From Neomoorella sulfitireducens (GTDB lineage: Bacteria > Bacillota > DSM-521 > Neomoorellales > Neomoorellaceae): a DNA stretch of 64,000 nucleotides. The DNA is taken from assembly GCF_024733845.1 (NCBI RefSeq), contig NZ_JANRHG010000011.1, positions 1 to 64,000 on the forward strand. The letters run 5' to 3'. The translations under genes and the position numbers were made by a program. Shown here piece after piece: positions 1 to 8,704 of the stretch (its first letter is position 1; every line of letters starts with the position of its first letter). The notes under the pieces were generated by a model. That model did not search any database and was not told the DNA's origin. It saw only the letters and a program-made list of their open reading frames with translations.

Positions 1-294
1 GTTAAAGAAGCAGTCAATTATCATGCCGCACGCTCCCTCCCCCCACGGCTGGCCAGGGAAAAAATCCGCCAGGGATTGATCAAGGCCCTCAACAAAAAGA
101 GCTGTCACCCCCTTACGGCACCGGCGCCGGCAACAGTAAAGATTAAATTTAACGACCCGGCCCGGGCGGCGGCAGCAGCAATACTACCCCGTAGCCAGCG
201 CCTTGATGCCATTACCGTAACCTACACCGGCGCCGATTTCCTGGAAGCCTACCAGGCGGCAAGATGCCTCATCGCCCTGGCAAAAAACGCTTGA
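1..294 (+). CDS. M55-family D-aminopeptidase (DppA-like), C-terminal fragment
   Basis: The reading frame is open from base 1 and ends at TGA 292-294, giving the last 97 residues of a gene that begins left of the window. The fragment carries the pattern of the C-terminal part of zinc-dependent M55 peptidases (DppA family): a HAARSLPP-type segment, a beta-rich stretch of the form TVKIKFNDPARA, and a terminal block with TVTYTGADFLEAYQA. These enzymes release D-amino acids from short peptides as decamers. The zinc ligands lie in the missing N-terminal part, so catalytic competence cannot be judged. Assignment is by recalled family pattern only. Confidence 0.7.
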   Translation, partial: VKEAVNYHAARSLPPRLAREKIRQGLIKALNKKSCHPLTAPAPATVKIKFNDPARAAAAAILPRSQRLDAITVTYTGADFLEAYQAARCLIALAKNA

Positions 295-373
295 TGTCAA
301 ACGTCCATTATATTGACGGCGAAATTTAAAAGTAGTATTATTAAAACAATAGAATTGGCAGGAGGGATATAGC

Positions 374-766
374 TTGGTACAGCAAGAGATGAGCTATACG
401 GTGACCACTGATAAAGATTTTGCCGCTGCTGTCGCTTCCGTGGAAGAAGCTACTACCGCGCAAGGTATGAAGGTACTGCATATCCACGATGTCCAGGCAA
501 CCTTGCAAAGTAAAGGCTATTCTATTGAACCCTTGAAAATCATTGAGATCTGCAATGCCCGCTACGCCTACGAAGTCCTGGCTAAAGATGTACTGATCAG
601 CCTGATGATGCCTTGTAAAATAAATGTCTACACCCGGGACGGCAAGACTTATATCAGCGCCCTGCGACCCACCATGCTGGCAAAGTTTTATCCTGAAGCT
701 GGCTTGGAAGAAATAGCCAGCCAAGTGGACGCTAAAATCAGGGCCATTGTGGATGCAGCCCGGTAA
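374..766 (+). CDS. DUF302 domain protein
   Basis: A 130-residue soluble protein with the DUF302 layout: an N-terminal strand followed by a long helix (FAAAVASVEEA), a central PLKIIEICNARYAYEVL segment typical of the family, then MMPCKINVYTRDGKTYISAL and a C-terminal helix. No signal peptide or membrane segment is present. The biochemical role of DUF302 is not established. The TTG start at 374 is chosen because GGAGGG (361-366) lies 7 bases upstream; an in-frame ATG at 389 has no comparable site. The gene is probably monocistronic; the next genes are on the opposite strand. Confidence 0.75.
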   Translation: MVQQEMSYTVTTDKDFAAAVASVEEATTAQGMKVLHIHDVQATLQSKGYSIEPLKIIEICNARYAYEVLAKDVLISLMMPCKINVYTRDGKTYISALRPTMLAKFYPEAGLEEIASQVDAKIRAIVDAAR

Positions 767-777
767 GCATTAAGGCT

Positions 778-993
778 TTATCCTTCAAATACATCGTCCG
801 CCAGGGAGCGGACTTCTTTTTTGCGCCGGGCAGTAGCTTCCGGGTCCAGGACTACGGCGAGTTTAATTACGTCGCCCTCCCTGGCAGCCCGGGGTAGCAA
901 TGACCGGGGAAGGGTAAAGGTACGACGACCGTATTCAATTACGGCCATATCCTCTTCAAAACGATCAATAACCAGTAGTTCCCGGCGGAGCAT
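778..993 (-). CDS. DUF3006 domain protein
   Basis: A 71-residue protein of the DUF3006 type: a short beta-barrel-like N-terminus (LLVIDRFEEDMAVIE), a middle R-SLLPRAAREGDVIKL stretch, and a charged C-terminal tail with repeated basic residues. The family has no known activity. It lies 48 bases downstream of the MBL-fold hydrolase on the same strand, probably as the second gene of one transcript; this pairing with ComEC-like hydrolases is common in Firmicutes as far as I recall. Start ATG at 993 follows AAGGAGTAAG. Confidence 0.75.
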   Translation of the reverse strand: MLRRELLVIDRFEEDMAVIEYGRRTFTLPRSLLPRAAREGDVIKLAVVLDPEATARRKKEVRSLADDVFEG

Positions 994-1041
994 TATCTTA
1001 CTCCTTTCCTTATTTTTATTATTAAATTGAAGATGCTCGGG

Positions 1042-2076
1042 CTACTGTATAGTCAGTCCCCGGCCGTCGGATACGGCGGTTATGGTGCCCTCCCGGTCGG
1101 TACGGTAGATTTTAACCCCGGCTTTTCGCAGGCGTTGCAGGGTCTGGGTATGGGGATGGCCATAATCATTACCCTTACCGACGGAAATTACGGCATAGCT
1201 GGGAGCTACAGCTTTGAGAAAAGCTGTGCCAGTAGAATAACGGGAACCGTGGTGGGCTACTTTGAGAACATCGGCCTTTATGGGCCCGTCGCCGGCCAGC
1301 ATTTCCTCCTCGGCGGCAGTACCGGCGTCACCGGTAAAGAGAAAGGCCGTTTGGCCGAAGGTAAGATGCAGGACGGCGCTGTAATCGTTTAGATCTTCAT
1401 AACTACTTTTAATTGGGCTGATTAAAAGGGCGTGAACGTCTCCTTCAAGGGGCAGGGTCACACCGGCCTTTGCTTCTGTTACCTTAAGACCTTTATCTTT
1501 TACAGCCAGCAAAAGTTCCCTGTAGGCGTCGGTATAATGGGTTACCCTGGGCAGGTAAACCTTGCCAACCTGGAAACTATTTATTACCAGGTCCAGGCCG
1601 CCGATATGGTCTTCATGGGGATGGGTACCGATGACAAAATCCAGTTTCTTGACGCCATACTCCTTTAATTTCCGGACCACTCCCGGGCCGGCTTCACTGG
1701 TACCGCCGTCAATTAAAATATTCTTGCCATCCGGCAGCTGCACCAGGATGGCATCTCCCTGCCCCACATCCAGGTAACGGACATGCAGTACCCCGGTTAC
1801 ATCAGGCCGGGCTGAAGATGGAGGAGGGGTTCCGGGAGATGCCGGGTTCGTTTCCGCAACAGGAACTGAATGTTGAACCCGAAGAGGAATCTGATCACCG
1901 CTAGTATAGCTGCAGGAAGTTATTGTAAAAAGAATAAAAGCGAGGATAGTAAAAAGCATATAACTCCTGGTATTCCTTACCGTCTTGCGTAGCATAAACA
2001 ACCCCATACATATTGGGAACAAAAACAAGGTTATCATAATGTTCACCGCTCGTTTAATATCTTCCGGTCTTACCAT
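1042..2076 (-). CDS. ComEC/Rec2-like metallo-beta-lactamase-fold hydrolase, membrane anchored
   Basis: 344 residues. A hydrophobic N-terminal region ends in a possible lipoprotein cleavage motif (FTITSC), followed by a proline/serine-rich linker and a metallo-beta-lactamase fold from about residue 95. Seen motifs: DVGQGDAILV, LIDGGT, the zinc motif THPHEDHIGG, FTGDAG and the late AHHGS. This is the free-standing version of the C-terminal ComEC domain; the substrate is not known, though nuclease activity has been suggested for relatives. It lacks the ComEC channel domain, so it is not a full DNA-uptake protein. The start is uncertain: in-frame ATGs at 2037 and 1995 are possible, and 1995 would place the hydrophobic segment closer to the N-terminus. 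Confidence 0.8.
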   Translation of the reverse strand: MVRPEDIKRAVNIMITLFLFPICMGLFMLRKTVRNTRSYMLFTILAFILFTITSCSYTSGDQIPLRVQHSVPVAETNPASPGTPPPSSARPDVTGVLHVRYLDVGQGDAILVQLPDGKNILIDGGTSEAGPGVVRKLKEYGVKKLDFVIGTHPHEDHIGGLDLVINSFQVGKVYLPRVTHYTDAYRELLLAVKDKGLKVTEAKAGVTLPLEGDVHALLISPIKSSYEDLNDYSAVLHLTFGQTAFLFTGDAGTAAEEEMLAGDGPIKADVLKVAHHGSRYSTGTAFLKAVAPSYAVISVGKGNDYGHPHTQTLQRLRKAGVKIYRTDREGTITAVSDGRGLTIQ

Positions 2077-2243
2077 TCCTTATTAGGATAGCACCTAAAA
2101 GCTTTATCGTCAAAAGATCACATCAGGGCCGGTACGGGAATATACTAAGCTGCATTTCCCTTGCCGGTAAAATTTGCAGCAGGAAAAGGATAGGGAAGCG
2201 GCGAATGAAATGTTAGAAGGAGATGTTAGAAAGGGGTCTGGCC

Positions 2244-4766
2244 ATGGCACGGAGCAAGAGAAAAAAGGGGGAAACTTCTACAAAAGAAGTACCTGCAAAA
2301 GGGAAGGTGATCCCCTTAACAGGGGCCATAAAAGGTGAGAGAAAGGGAGCGGTTAGTAATAGCAAGTTAAGAACTAATTCGGATGCCGGTATGCGGGTAA
2401 CTCCCTGGCGCCGTACCGGCGTAAAAAGCAGCAATGGGGAATCCTTTTGGCCTGTGGGGGGTAACCAGACTTTATTTACAGTGGCTTTTGCCGGGCTGCT
2501 GCTACTTCTCTTTTACCCACCTTTTTTTCGCGGCCTCTTTTTCCCGGTAGAGCAGCGCTGGACCCTGCTTTTAGCCGCCGTCCTTTTTATCCTTACATAC
2601 CTGTGGAAACTGTCCCGCCGGGAGGTGTTCTTACTCAACCGGCCCCTGGATTTTGCCGCTGCTGCCCTGGTAATAGTCTATATCCTGGCTGCCATTAAAC
2701 CGGCCAGCCGCAGCCTGGCCGTAAATGAAGTAGCCAAGGTACTCCTCTATTTTTTAACTTTCTGGTTGACCTCCAGGCTGGCTGGCCAGCGTCGCACCCT
2801 TTACCTTCTTCATGCCCTTTACCTGGCCGCAACAGGAGTCGCCCTGGCGGCCCTGCTCAGTGCGACCGGGATTGTTTATATTAAAGATGGGTTTGTCGGC
2901 GGTCGTTTCTATTCTACTTTACAGTACCCCAATGCCCTGGCCAGTTATGTCGGTGCCGCCAGTATCATCGGGTTTTATTTCTGGGCCCAGTCCGACAGCC
3001 GCCGGCGGTATCTATACGCGGCCGCCAATTACCTGTTGCTTCTGGTCTTCCTGGGGACGGGTTCCCGGGGAGCATACCTGGTGTTCCCGGTGGTGATACT
3101 TCTCTACTGGCTACTGGCGCCTAAAGGGTACCGGCTGAATACCCTGGCCCACATAATGGCCAGCGCCCTGGCCGCTTTTACAGGCATTGCCCGTTTTATA
3201 CCCCTGGCCGTAGCTAAAGCCTACACGCCGGCCTGGACATGGTTTGCCGCGGGCCTGCTGGTCGCCCTTACAGGCCAACTTATTATCCAGGTTGCCGCCT
3301 TAAAATTACCTACCGCCCGTATGCGAATGGCTGCGGTGGTGGCCGTCCTGGTGTTGCTGGCGGCGGGCGGGATCTTCTCCGCCTTTAAACAGGCGGCGGT
3401 AATGCCGGCAGGAGGGGATGGGCAATCAAGTGTTCTTCTGGCCCGAATCCTGCCGCCCCAGATAATGAACCGCCTGAAGGATTTCAGCCTGGAAACAAAA
3501 AGCAGCCGGGAAAGGTTGATATGGACCGGAGATGCCATGAAGATGATCCGCGATCGCCCCATCCTTGGTTTTGGCGGCGGGGGATGGGAAGCGGCCTATC
3601 GCCAGTACCAGAGTTATTTTTATAATTCTACCCAGGTACACAACGATTACGCCCAGGAAGCTGTTGCAAATGGCTTGACAGGCCTTGCTGTAATCGGGAT
3701 TATCTGGCTCTTTTTCTTCTACACCATTGCTTTAAATTACCGTTTTTACCACGGCACAGAACGTTTGCAGTCCCTGGCTATTGGTACGGCCGCCTTGAAC
3801 CTGGGCCTGCATGCAGCTATTGATTTTGATCTGGCCCTGGGGGCCGTATCCATGATGCTCTGGGCTTACTTTGGACTGGCAAGGGGGATAGAAGGACAAC
3901 GCCTGGGATCGGAACCGGCCCTGGCGGTGGCAACTTTAAAAAATAAACAGGGGGCCTTTATTACAGGAGCGGCCCTGGCAACCCTGGTCATCGTCCTTTT
4001 CTGTATATCTTACCTGGCCGGGGTATCCAGCGCCCGCAGGGCGGCTGCCGCCCTGCAGCAAAACAACCTCCAGGCGACGGTCTCTTACCTGGAAGAAGCT
4101 GGCCGTTACGACCCCTTTACAGCATCCTATGATAGTGACCTGGCCGGTATTTACCTGAAGCTGGGGAAAGCCAGAGAAGCCCTGGAACTGGCCCTGGCTG
4201 CCAGCAATAAAGAGCCTTATAACCTGACGATCTTAAACCGCCTTGCAGAAGCCTACTGGCAGAATGGTGAGGTAGAGCAGGCACTAGCGGTCATGGAAAG
4301 GGTACGGCAGGTTGCTCCTTGGGTGGGTTCTGGATGGGAGAATTTGGGCAAGGCTTATGTTGCAGCCGGCATTAGCTACCTGCAGATCGGCCGGGAAGAC
4401 GAGGCACGGTTGATGTTCGAGCAGGCAGCGTCTCTACCTGCGGCCGTTGAGGAAAAAGTAAATTCCCTGGGAGAATTTAAAGAACTGCACCAGGCGGGCG
4501 GGGTAGCCCTGACCCCGGTTATCCAGCTCCAGGGAGCCATTGGTCACTATTTCCTGGGACAGGAGAAAGAAGCGGCATCCCGCCTTAGCGCAGCAGCCAA
4601 AGACCCGCAAGTAAAGCCGGAAGCCCAGCTGTGGCAAGCAGTACTTGCTTACCGCCAGGGAGATACCGGCCGGTCCGGTCAACTCCTGGACCAGGTAAAA
4701 AATACCAATGCTGCTCTGGCCAAGCAATTTGATCAATTAAAAAACCTGCCGGTGCTATCCAAATAA
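2244..4766 (+). CDS. O-antigen ligase-like (Wzy_C) membrane protein with TPR tail
   Basis: About 840 residues. After a basic, probably cytoplasmic N-terminus of about 75 residues come roughly a dozen hydrophobic segments, with a large loop around residues 415-455 and a VHNDYAQEAVANG motif typical of the Wzy_C/O-antigen-ligase superfamily. Residues about 610-840 form tetratricopeptide-like helical repeats (for example AEAYWQNGEVEQAL). Family members transfer or polymerise cell-surface glycans at the outer face of the membrane; in a Gram-positive cell the substrate is unknown and may be a secreted polysaccharide or glycoprotein. No glycosyltransferase genes are adjacent. ATG 2244 is preferred over 2223 because AAAGGGG lies 7 bases before it. 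Confidence 0.75.
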   Translation: MARSKRKKGETSTKEVPAKGKVIPLTGAIKGERKGAVSNSKLRTNSDAGMRVTPWRRTGVKSSNGESFWPVGGNQTLFTVAFAGLLLLLFYPPFFRGLFFPVEQRWTLLLAAVLFILTYLWKLSRREVFLLNRPLDFAAAALVIVYILAAIKPASRSLAVNEVAKVLLYFLTFWLTSRLAGQRRTLYLLHALYLAATGVALAALLSATGIVYIKDGFVGGRFYSTLQYPNALASYVGAASIIGFYFWAQSDSRRRYLYAAANYLLLLVFLGTGSRGAYLVFPVVILLYWLLAPKGYRLNTLAHIMASALAAFTGIARFIPLAVAKAYTPAWTWFAAGLLVALTGQLIIQVAALKLPTARMRMAAVVAVLVLLAAGGIFSAFKQAAVMPAGGDGQSSVLLARILPPQIMNRLKDFSLETKSSRERLIWTGDAMKMIRDRPILGFGGGGWEAAYRQYQSYFYNSTQVHNDYAQEAVANGLTGLAVIGIIWLFFFYTIALNYRFYHGTERLQSLAIGTAALNLGLHAAIDFDLALGAVSMMLWAYFGLARGIEGQRLGSEPALAVATLKNKQGAFITGAALATLVIVLFCISYLAGVSSARRAAAALQQNNLQATVSYLEEAGRYDPFTASYDSDLAGIYLKLGKAREALELALAASNKEPYNLTILNRLAEAYWQNGEVEQALAVMERVRQVAPWVGSGWENLGKAYVAAGISYLQIGREDEARLMFEQAASLPAAVEEKVNSLGEFKELHQAGGVALTPVIQLQGAIGHYFLGQEKEAASRLSAAAKDPQVKPEAQLWQAVLAYRQGDTGRSGQLLDQVKNTNAALAKQFDQLKNLPVLSK

Positions 4767-4835
4767 GGCAATATTCTTTATAGGATAAGGCTCAGGTTTT
4801 AAGGAAAAAAACTCGGCAAGAAAAGTAACAGGTGG

Positions 4836-4847
4836 TATAATGTAAAT
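4836..4847 (+). promoter_or_regulatory. -10 element abutting the polyprenyl synthase start
   Basis: A TATAAT hexamer at 4836-4841 ends only six bases before the ATG at 4848. The best -35 candidate (TCGGCA, 18-bp spacing) is weak. If used, transcription would begin at or next to the start codon, giving a leaderless mRNA; the only SD-like sequence (AGGTGG, 4829-4834) would then not be transcribed. Confidence 0.4.
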
Positions 4848-5816
4848 ATGAAAGAGTTGTCCCTCTGGCAGGAGGTACAAGCTGATTTACAAGGGGTAGA
4901 GGCGGAATTATTGCGCCAGGTGGATACCCCCGATCCGGTCTTGAGCCAGGCGGCACGGCACCTGGTCCAGGCGGGTGGGAAAAGATTGCGGCCGGCCTTT
5001 GCCATCCTGGCAGCAAAATGCTGCGGTGCTGAACTGCAGCGAGTTCTCCCCCTTGCCGTAGCCCTGGAAATGATTCACATGGCCAGTCTGGTCCATGACG
5101 ATGTTATTGATGCCTCGCCGGTACGGCGGGGACGCCCGACGGTATGGGCACGCTGGGGCCAGGAGCTTTCTTTGCATACAGGAGACTATCTTTTTGCCCG
5201 TTCCCTTCTCCTGGTGGCCGCCTATGATGATCCGCGTATTCCTTCAATCCTGGCTTCTACCAGCGTCAAAATGGTTCAGGGAGAACTCCACCAGCTGGCC
5301 GGCGCTTTTGACGTGGAAGTTACCCTACGGGACTACCTGAAGCGTATTTACCGCAAGACGGCCTTGCTTATTGCCGCCAGCTGCCAGCTGGGGGCTATAG
5401 CTGCCGGGGCCGGGGAGGACTTTATCCGCCACCTGTACCATTATGGCCGCAACCTTGGCATGGCTTTCCAGATTACCGATGACGTCCTGGATATGGTGGC
5501 CGAACCGGAACGCCTTGGTAAGCCCATAGGTAGCGATTTGCGCCAGGGAGTTATTACCTTGCCGGCCATTTATGCTTCACGCTTTTCGCCCAAAAAACAA
5601 AAGCTGGTTTGCCTGCTGGCTAAAAGGGAGAAAACCGCCACTGAAATCCAGGAGGTCATTGACCTCATTAAAAAATGTGGTGGTATCGATTATGCCCTGG
5701 GCCTGGCCGAGCGTTACCTGGCCCGCGCCAGGCAACACGCCGTTTTTCTGCCAGAAGGACGGGCACGTGACACCTTAATGGGTTTGACGTATTTTGTGAG
5801 GACGCGTGGTTTATAA
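4848..5816 (+). CDS. Polyprenyl diphosphate synthase (heptaprenyl/octaprenyl type)
   Basis: 322 residues, the usual length for long-chain E-prenyl transferases. Seen: GGKRLRP near residue 45, the first aspartate-rich motif as LVHDDVIDAS (about residue 82), GDYLFARS, and the second aspartate motif as QITDDVLDM (about residue 210). The enzyme condenses isopentenyl diphosphate onto allylic primers and probably provides the side chain of menaquinone; product length cannot be read with certainty. Its TAA overlaps the sirC ATG by one base (TAATG), so it is translationally coupled to the tetrapyrrole operon and may be its first gene. Confidence 0.88.
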   Translation: MKELSLWQEVQADLQGVEAELLRQVDTPDPVLSQAARHLVQAGGKRLRPAFAILAAKCCGAELQRVLPLAVALEMIHMASLVHDDVIDASPVRRGRPTVWARWGQELSLHTGDYLFARSLLLVAAYDDPRIPSILASTSVKMVQGELHQLAGAFDVEVTLRDYLKRIYRKTALLIAASCQLGAIAAGAGEDFIRHLYHYGRNLGMAFQITDDVLDMVAEPERLGKPIGSDLRQGVITLPAIYASRFSPKKQKLVCLLAKREKTATEIQEVIDLIKKCGGIDYALGLAERYLARARQHAVFLPEGRARDTLMGLTYFVRTRGL

Positions 5817-6460
5817 TGGGCTTTTTTTCAATAGCCATAGAACTAACTGGCCGTCCTTGCCTGGTAGTCGGCGGGGGGAAGGTCGGTGAGCGCAAGGTGT
5901 TAAATTTACTAGAAGCAGGGGCGAGGATTACCCTGGTAAGCCCGGATGCTACTCATGTCCTGGCCGACCTGGCCTTGACAAGGCAGCTGGTATGGTTACG
6001 GCGTGAATACCAGAGTGGCGATATTGCGGGTATGACCCTGGTCTTTGCCGTTACCGCCGACGCCGGCCTGAATGCCCAGGTAGCTTCCGACTGTCGTCAG
6101 GCAGGCATATGGGTGAATGTAGCCGATGCGCCAGGTAATTGTACCTTCATGGTGCCCTCTGTTGTCCGGCGCGGGGATTTGCAAATTGCCATCTCTACAG
6201 CGGGCAAAAGCCCGGCCCTGGCCCGCCAGTTACGCCAAAAACTGGAGGCCGAAATTGGACCGGAATATGGCCCCTGGTTGGATTTTTTAGGGGAACTCCG
6301 GCCTTTTTTAAAAAAAGCCTGGCCCCATGATCAGAAGCGCCGGGAAGAAGTGTTGCGGCAACTGGCCGGCGACGAGATATTATTTCGCCTTGTAGCCCGG
6401 GGCAAAGAAGAACTAGCAAAGGAGCGGGTAAAACAGTGTTTGTCGTTGCCGTCGGTTTAA
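5816..6460 (+). CDS. sirC: Precorrin-2 dehydrogenase (siroheme synthase N-terminal type)
   Basis: 214 residues. The N-terminus has a Rossmann fold with VVGGGKVGERKV and the acidic end of the second strand, as in the NAD-dependent dehydrogenase domain of CysG and stand-alone Met8/SirC. It oxidises precorrin-2 to sirohydrochlorin. The centre holds NVADAPGNCTFMVPSVVRRGDLQIAISTAGKSPALAR, recognised here by its short motifs CTFMVPS and STAGKSPA, typical of the family. No separate iron chelatase is seen in the operon; some family members have chelatase activity. It overlaps the preceding gene by 1 base and hemA by 25 bases. Confidence 0.88.
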   Translation: MGFFSIAIELTGRPCLVVGGGKVGERKVLNLLEAGARITLVSPDATHVLADLALTRQLVWLRREYQSGDIAGMTLVFAVTADAGLNAQVASDCRQAGIWVNVADAPGNCTFMVPSVVRRGDLQIAISTAGKSPALARQLRQKLEAEIGPEYGPWLDFLGELRPFLKKAWPHDQKRREEVLRQLAGDEILFRLVARGKEELAKERVKQCLSLPSV

Positions 6461-7758
6461 ATCATCGTACGGCGCCGGTAGAAATACGGGAACAACTTGC
6501 TTTTGCCCGCCACAACTTGCCGGGGATCTTAAGGCAGCTGCAGGATGTGGCAGACGTTGAGGGTTGTGTGATTTTAAGTACCTGTAACCGGACGGAAATA
6601 TATATAGCTTGCCTGCAAGAAGAAAAAGGGGTCAAGGCGGGAAAGAAATTACTCGGCCAGCACTGCCGTATGGACCCGAAAAAACTGGAGAACTATCTTT
6701 ACACCCTGAATACGCGCCATACCGTCCGCCACCTGTTCCGGGTGGCAGGCGGGCTGGACTCCATGATTCTTGGTGAAGATCAGGTTTTAGCCCAGGTGGC
6801 TGAGGCTTATGAGATTGCCAGGAGAACGGGTACAACAAATAATATCCTGAATACATTATGGCAGCAGGCCATTACTGTTGGTAAAAGGATAAGGACGGAA
6901 ACACGTATTGATCGTAATACAGTATCCGTTAGTTACGCTGCGGTAGAGCTGGCCCGCCAGGTCTTTCATGGCAACCTCCGGGGACGTACGGTACTGGTAA
7001 TCGGGGCGGGTAAAATGAGTACCCTGGCCGCCCGTTATTTGAAAGATAAGGGCGTAACCACCGTCCTGGTATCCAACCGTTCCTATGAACGAGCCATAGA
7101 TCTGGCCGCTGAAATAGGTGGGCAGGCTGTGCGCCTGGACGCCCTGGAAGATTACCTTTCCCGGGCTGATATCGTAATTAGCTGCACGGCGGCCAGTCAC
7201 TATATCCTCCACCGGGAACAGATAGCCAGGGTGAGGGCGCAATCGGCGCACCCGGGCAGCCCCCTGATGCTAATAGATATTGCCGTACCCAGGGATATTG
7301 AGCCTACTGCCGGGGATCTGCCGGGGGTAAAGCTTTATGACATCGATGACCTGCAACAGGTGGTATTGAACAATCTTGAGGAACGGCAGCAGGCCGCCAG
7401 GCAGGCCGAAGGTATCATCAGCGAGGAAGTTGATGCATTTTTCTCCTGGCTGGGTTCCCTATATGTAGTCCCGATTATTGTTGCTTTAAAGGAAAAGGCT
7501 GAAACCATTAAAAGGGCTGAACTGGAGCGGGCCTGCAACCGGCTGGGAGATCTGACGCCCAGGCAGAAAAAAATAATTAGCTCCCTGGCCAACACTGTCG
7601 TCAACCAGTTTCTTCACGATGCCGTCGTAAACTTGAAAAAGGCTGCCCTTACACCGCGGGGACATTTATATGCCGAAGCCCTGCAGGAACTTTTTAACTT
7701 GCCTGTAGATGGAGCAAGTTCCCAAGAAGAAACGGCGGCAGTAGAAGGAGGAAGTTAA
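6436..7758 (+). CDS. hemA: Glutamyl-tRNA reductase
   Basis: 440 residues. It reduces glutamyl-tRNA(Glu) to glutamate-1-semialdehyde with NADPH, the first step of the C5 route to tetrapyrroles. Seen: the catalytic cysteine C50 in STCNRTEIY, the substrate segment GGLDSMILGEDQVLAQV, the NADPH-binding GAGKMSTLAA, and a C-terminal dimerisation helix region rich in basic residues. The GTG start at 6436 is supported by AAAGGAGCGGG about eight bases upstream and by the N-terminus (VGLNHRTAPVEIRE) matching the family. It lies inside the tightly packed operon, with five bases between its stop and hemC. Confidence 0.95.
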   Translation: MFVVAVGLNHRTAPVEIREQLAFARHNLPGILRQLQDVADVEGCVILSTCNRTEIYIACLQEEKGVKAGKKLLGQHCRMDPKKLENYLYTLNTRHTVRHLFRVAGGLDSMILGEDQVLAQVAEAYEIARRTGTTNNILNTLWQQAITVGKRIRTETRIDRNTVSVSYAAVELARQVFHGNLRGRTVLVIGAGKMSTLAARYLKDKGVTTVLVSNRSYERAIDLAAEIGGQAVRLDALEDYLSRADIVISCTAASHYILHREQIARVRAQSAHPGSPLMLIDIAVPRDIEPTAGDLPGVKLYDIDDLQQVVLNNLEERQQAARQAEGIISEEVDAFFSWLGSLYVVPIIVALKEKAETIKRAELERACNRLGDLTPRQKKIISSLANTVVNQFLHDAVVNLKKAALTPRGHLYAEALQELFNLPVDGASSQEETAAVEGGS

Positions 7759-7762
7759 TAAC

Positions 7763-8704
7763 ATGCAGGAAATTAAAGTGGGCTCCCGGGACAGTGAACT
7801 TGCCCGCATGCAGGCCCGCTGGGTAATAGAGGCCTTAGAAAAGGCCTGGCCGGATTTAACCTGCCGCCTGGTTACCTTTAAAACAAAGGGCGATAAAATT
7901 CTTGATGTGGCCCTGGCGCGAATTGGCGATAAGGGCCTTTTTACCAAAGAACTAGAAGTGGCCCTCCTGGACGGGGTTATCGATATGGCCGTCCACAGCA
8001 TGAAGGATATGCCTACCAGCTTGCCGGAAGGCCTGGTTATCGGTGCCGTGGGGCCGCGAGAAGAACCAGCTGATGTTCTTATCTCCCCGGCGGGTTATAC
8101 CCTGGCCACGTTACCGGTTAAGGCCCGGGTAGGGACAAGCAGCCTGCGACGCAAGGCCCAACTGGCCAATGTGCGTCCCGACCTGGAGCTGGTGGACCTG
8201 CGGGGTAATGTCCCCACCCGCCTGGCCAAAATGGAGCGGGAAGGGCTGGAGGCCATTGTTCTTGCTGCTGCCGGGGTAAAAAGATTAAATCACGGTCGCC
8301 TGATAGCAGAAGTCCTGCCCTACAATATCTGCCTGCCCGCCGTAGGACAGGGAGCTATCGGCGTTGAGATCCGGGCCGGGGACGAAAAGATCGCGCGCCT
8401 GGTTGCTGCCGTCAACCACCCACCCACGGCTGCTGCCGTGCAAGCTGAAAGGGCATATCTACGTGCCCTGGAAGGAGGATGCCAGGTTCCTATAGGCGCC
8501 CTGGCTGTGGTGGAAAGTGAATCCCTTGTTCTCATGGGTATGGTAGCCAGCCTGGACGGCAGGAAGGTTTTAAGAGATTTTATTTCGGGAAGCACGGCCA
8601 ACCCCGAGGCTTCCGGCCGGGAACTGGCCCGCAAATTACTGGCCCGGGGCGCGGATGCCCTTTTACAGGAGGTAAGATTAAAGAGTGGCAACAACCACAG
8701 GTAA
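7763..8704 (+). CDS. hemC: Porphobilinogen deaminase (hydroxymethylbilane synthase)
   Basis: 313 residues, normal family length. It polymerises four porphobilinogens into hydroxymethylbilane in the cytoplasm. Seen: N-terminal GSRDSELARMQA, the KGLFTKELE and DMAVHSMKDMPT segments, GTSSLRRKAQL and DLRGNVPTRL, and the dipyrromethane-cofactor cysteine C240 in EGGCQVPIGA. The start follows GGAGGAAG. The 3' end overlaps cobA-hemD by 20 bases. Confidence 0.96.
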   Translation: MQEIKVGSRDSELARMQARWVIEALEKAWPDLTCRLVTFKTKGDKILDVALARIGDKGLFTKELEVALLDGVIDMAVHSMKDMPTSLPEGLVIGAVGPREEPADVLISPAGYTLATLPVKARVGTSSLRRKAQLANVRPDLELVDLRGNVPTRLAKMEREGLEAIVLAAAGVKRLNHGRLIAEVLPYNICLPAVGQGAIGVEIRAGDEKIARLVAAVNHPPTAAAVQAERAYLRALEGGCQVPIGALAVVESESLVLMGMVASLDGRKVLRDFISGSTANPEASGRELARKLLARGADALLQEVRLKSGNNHR

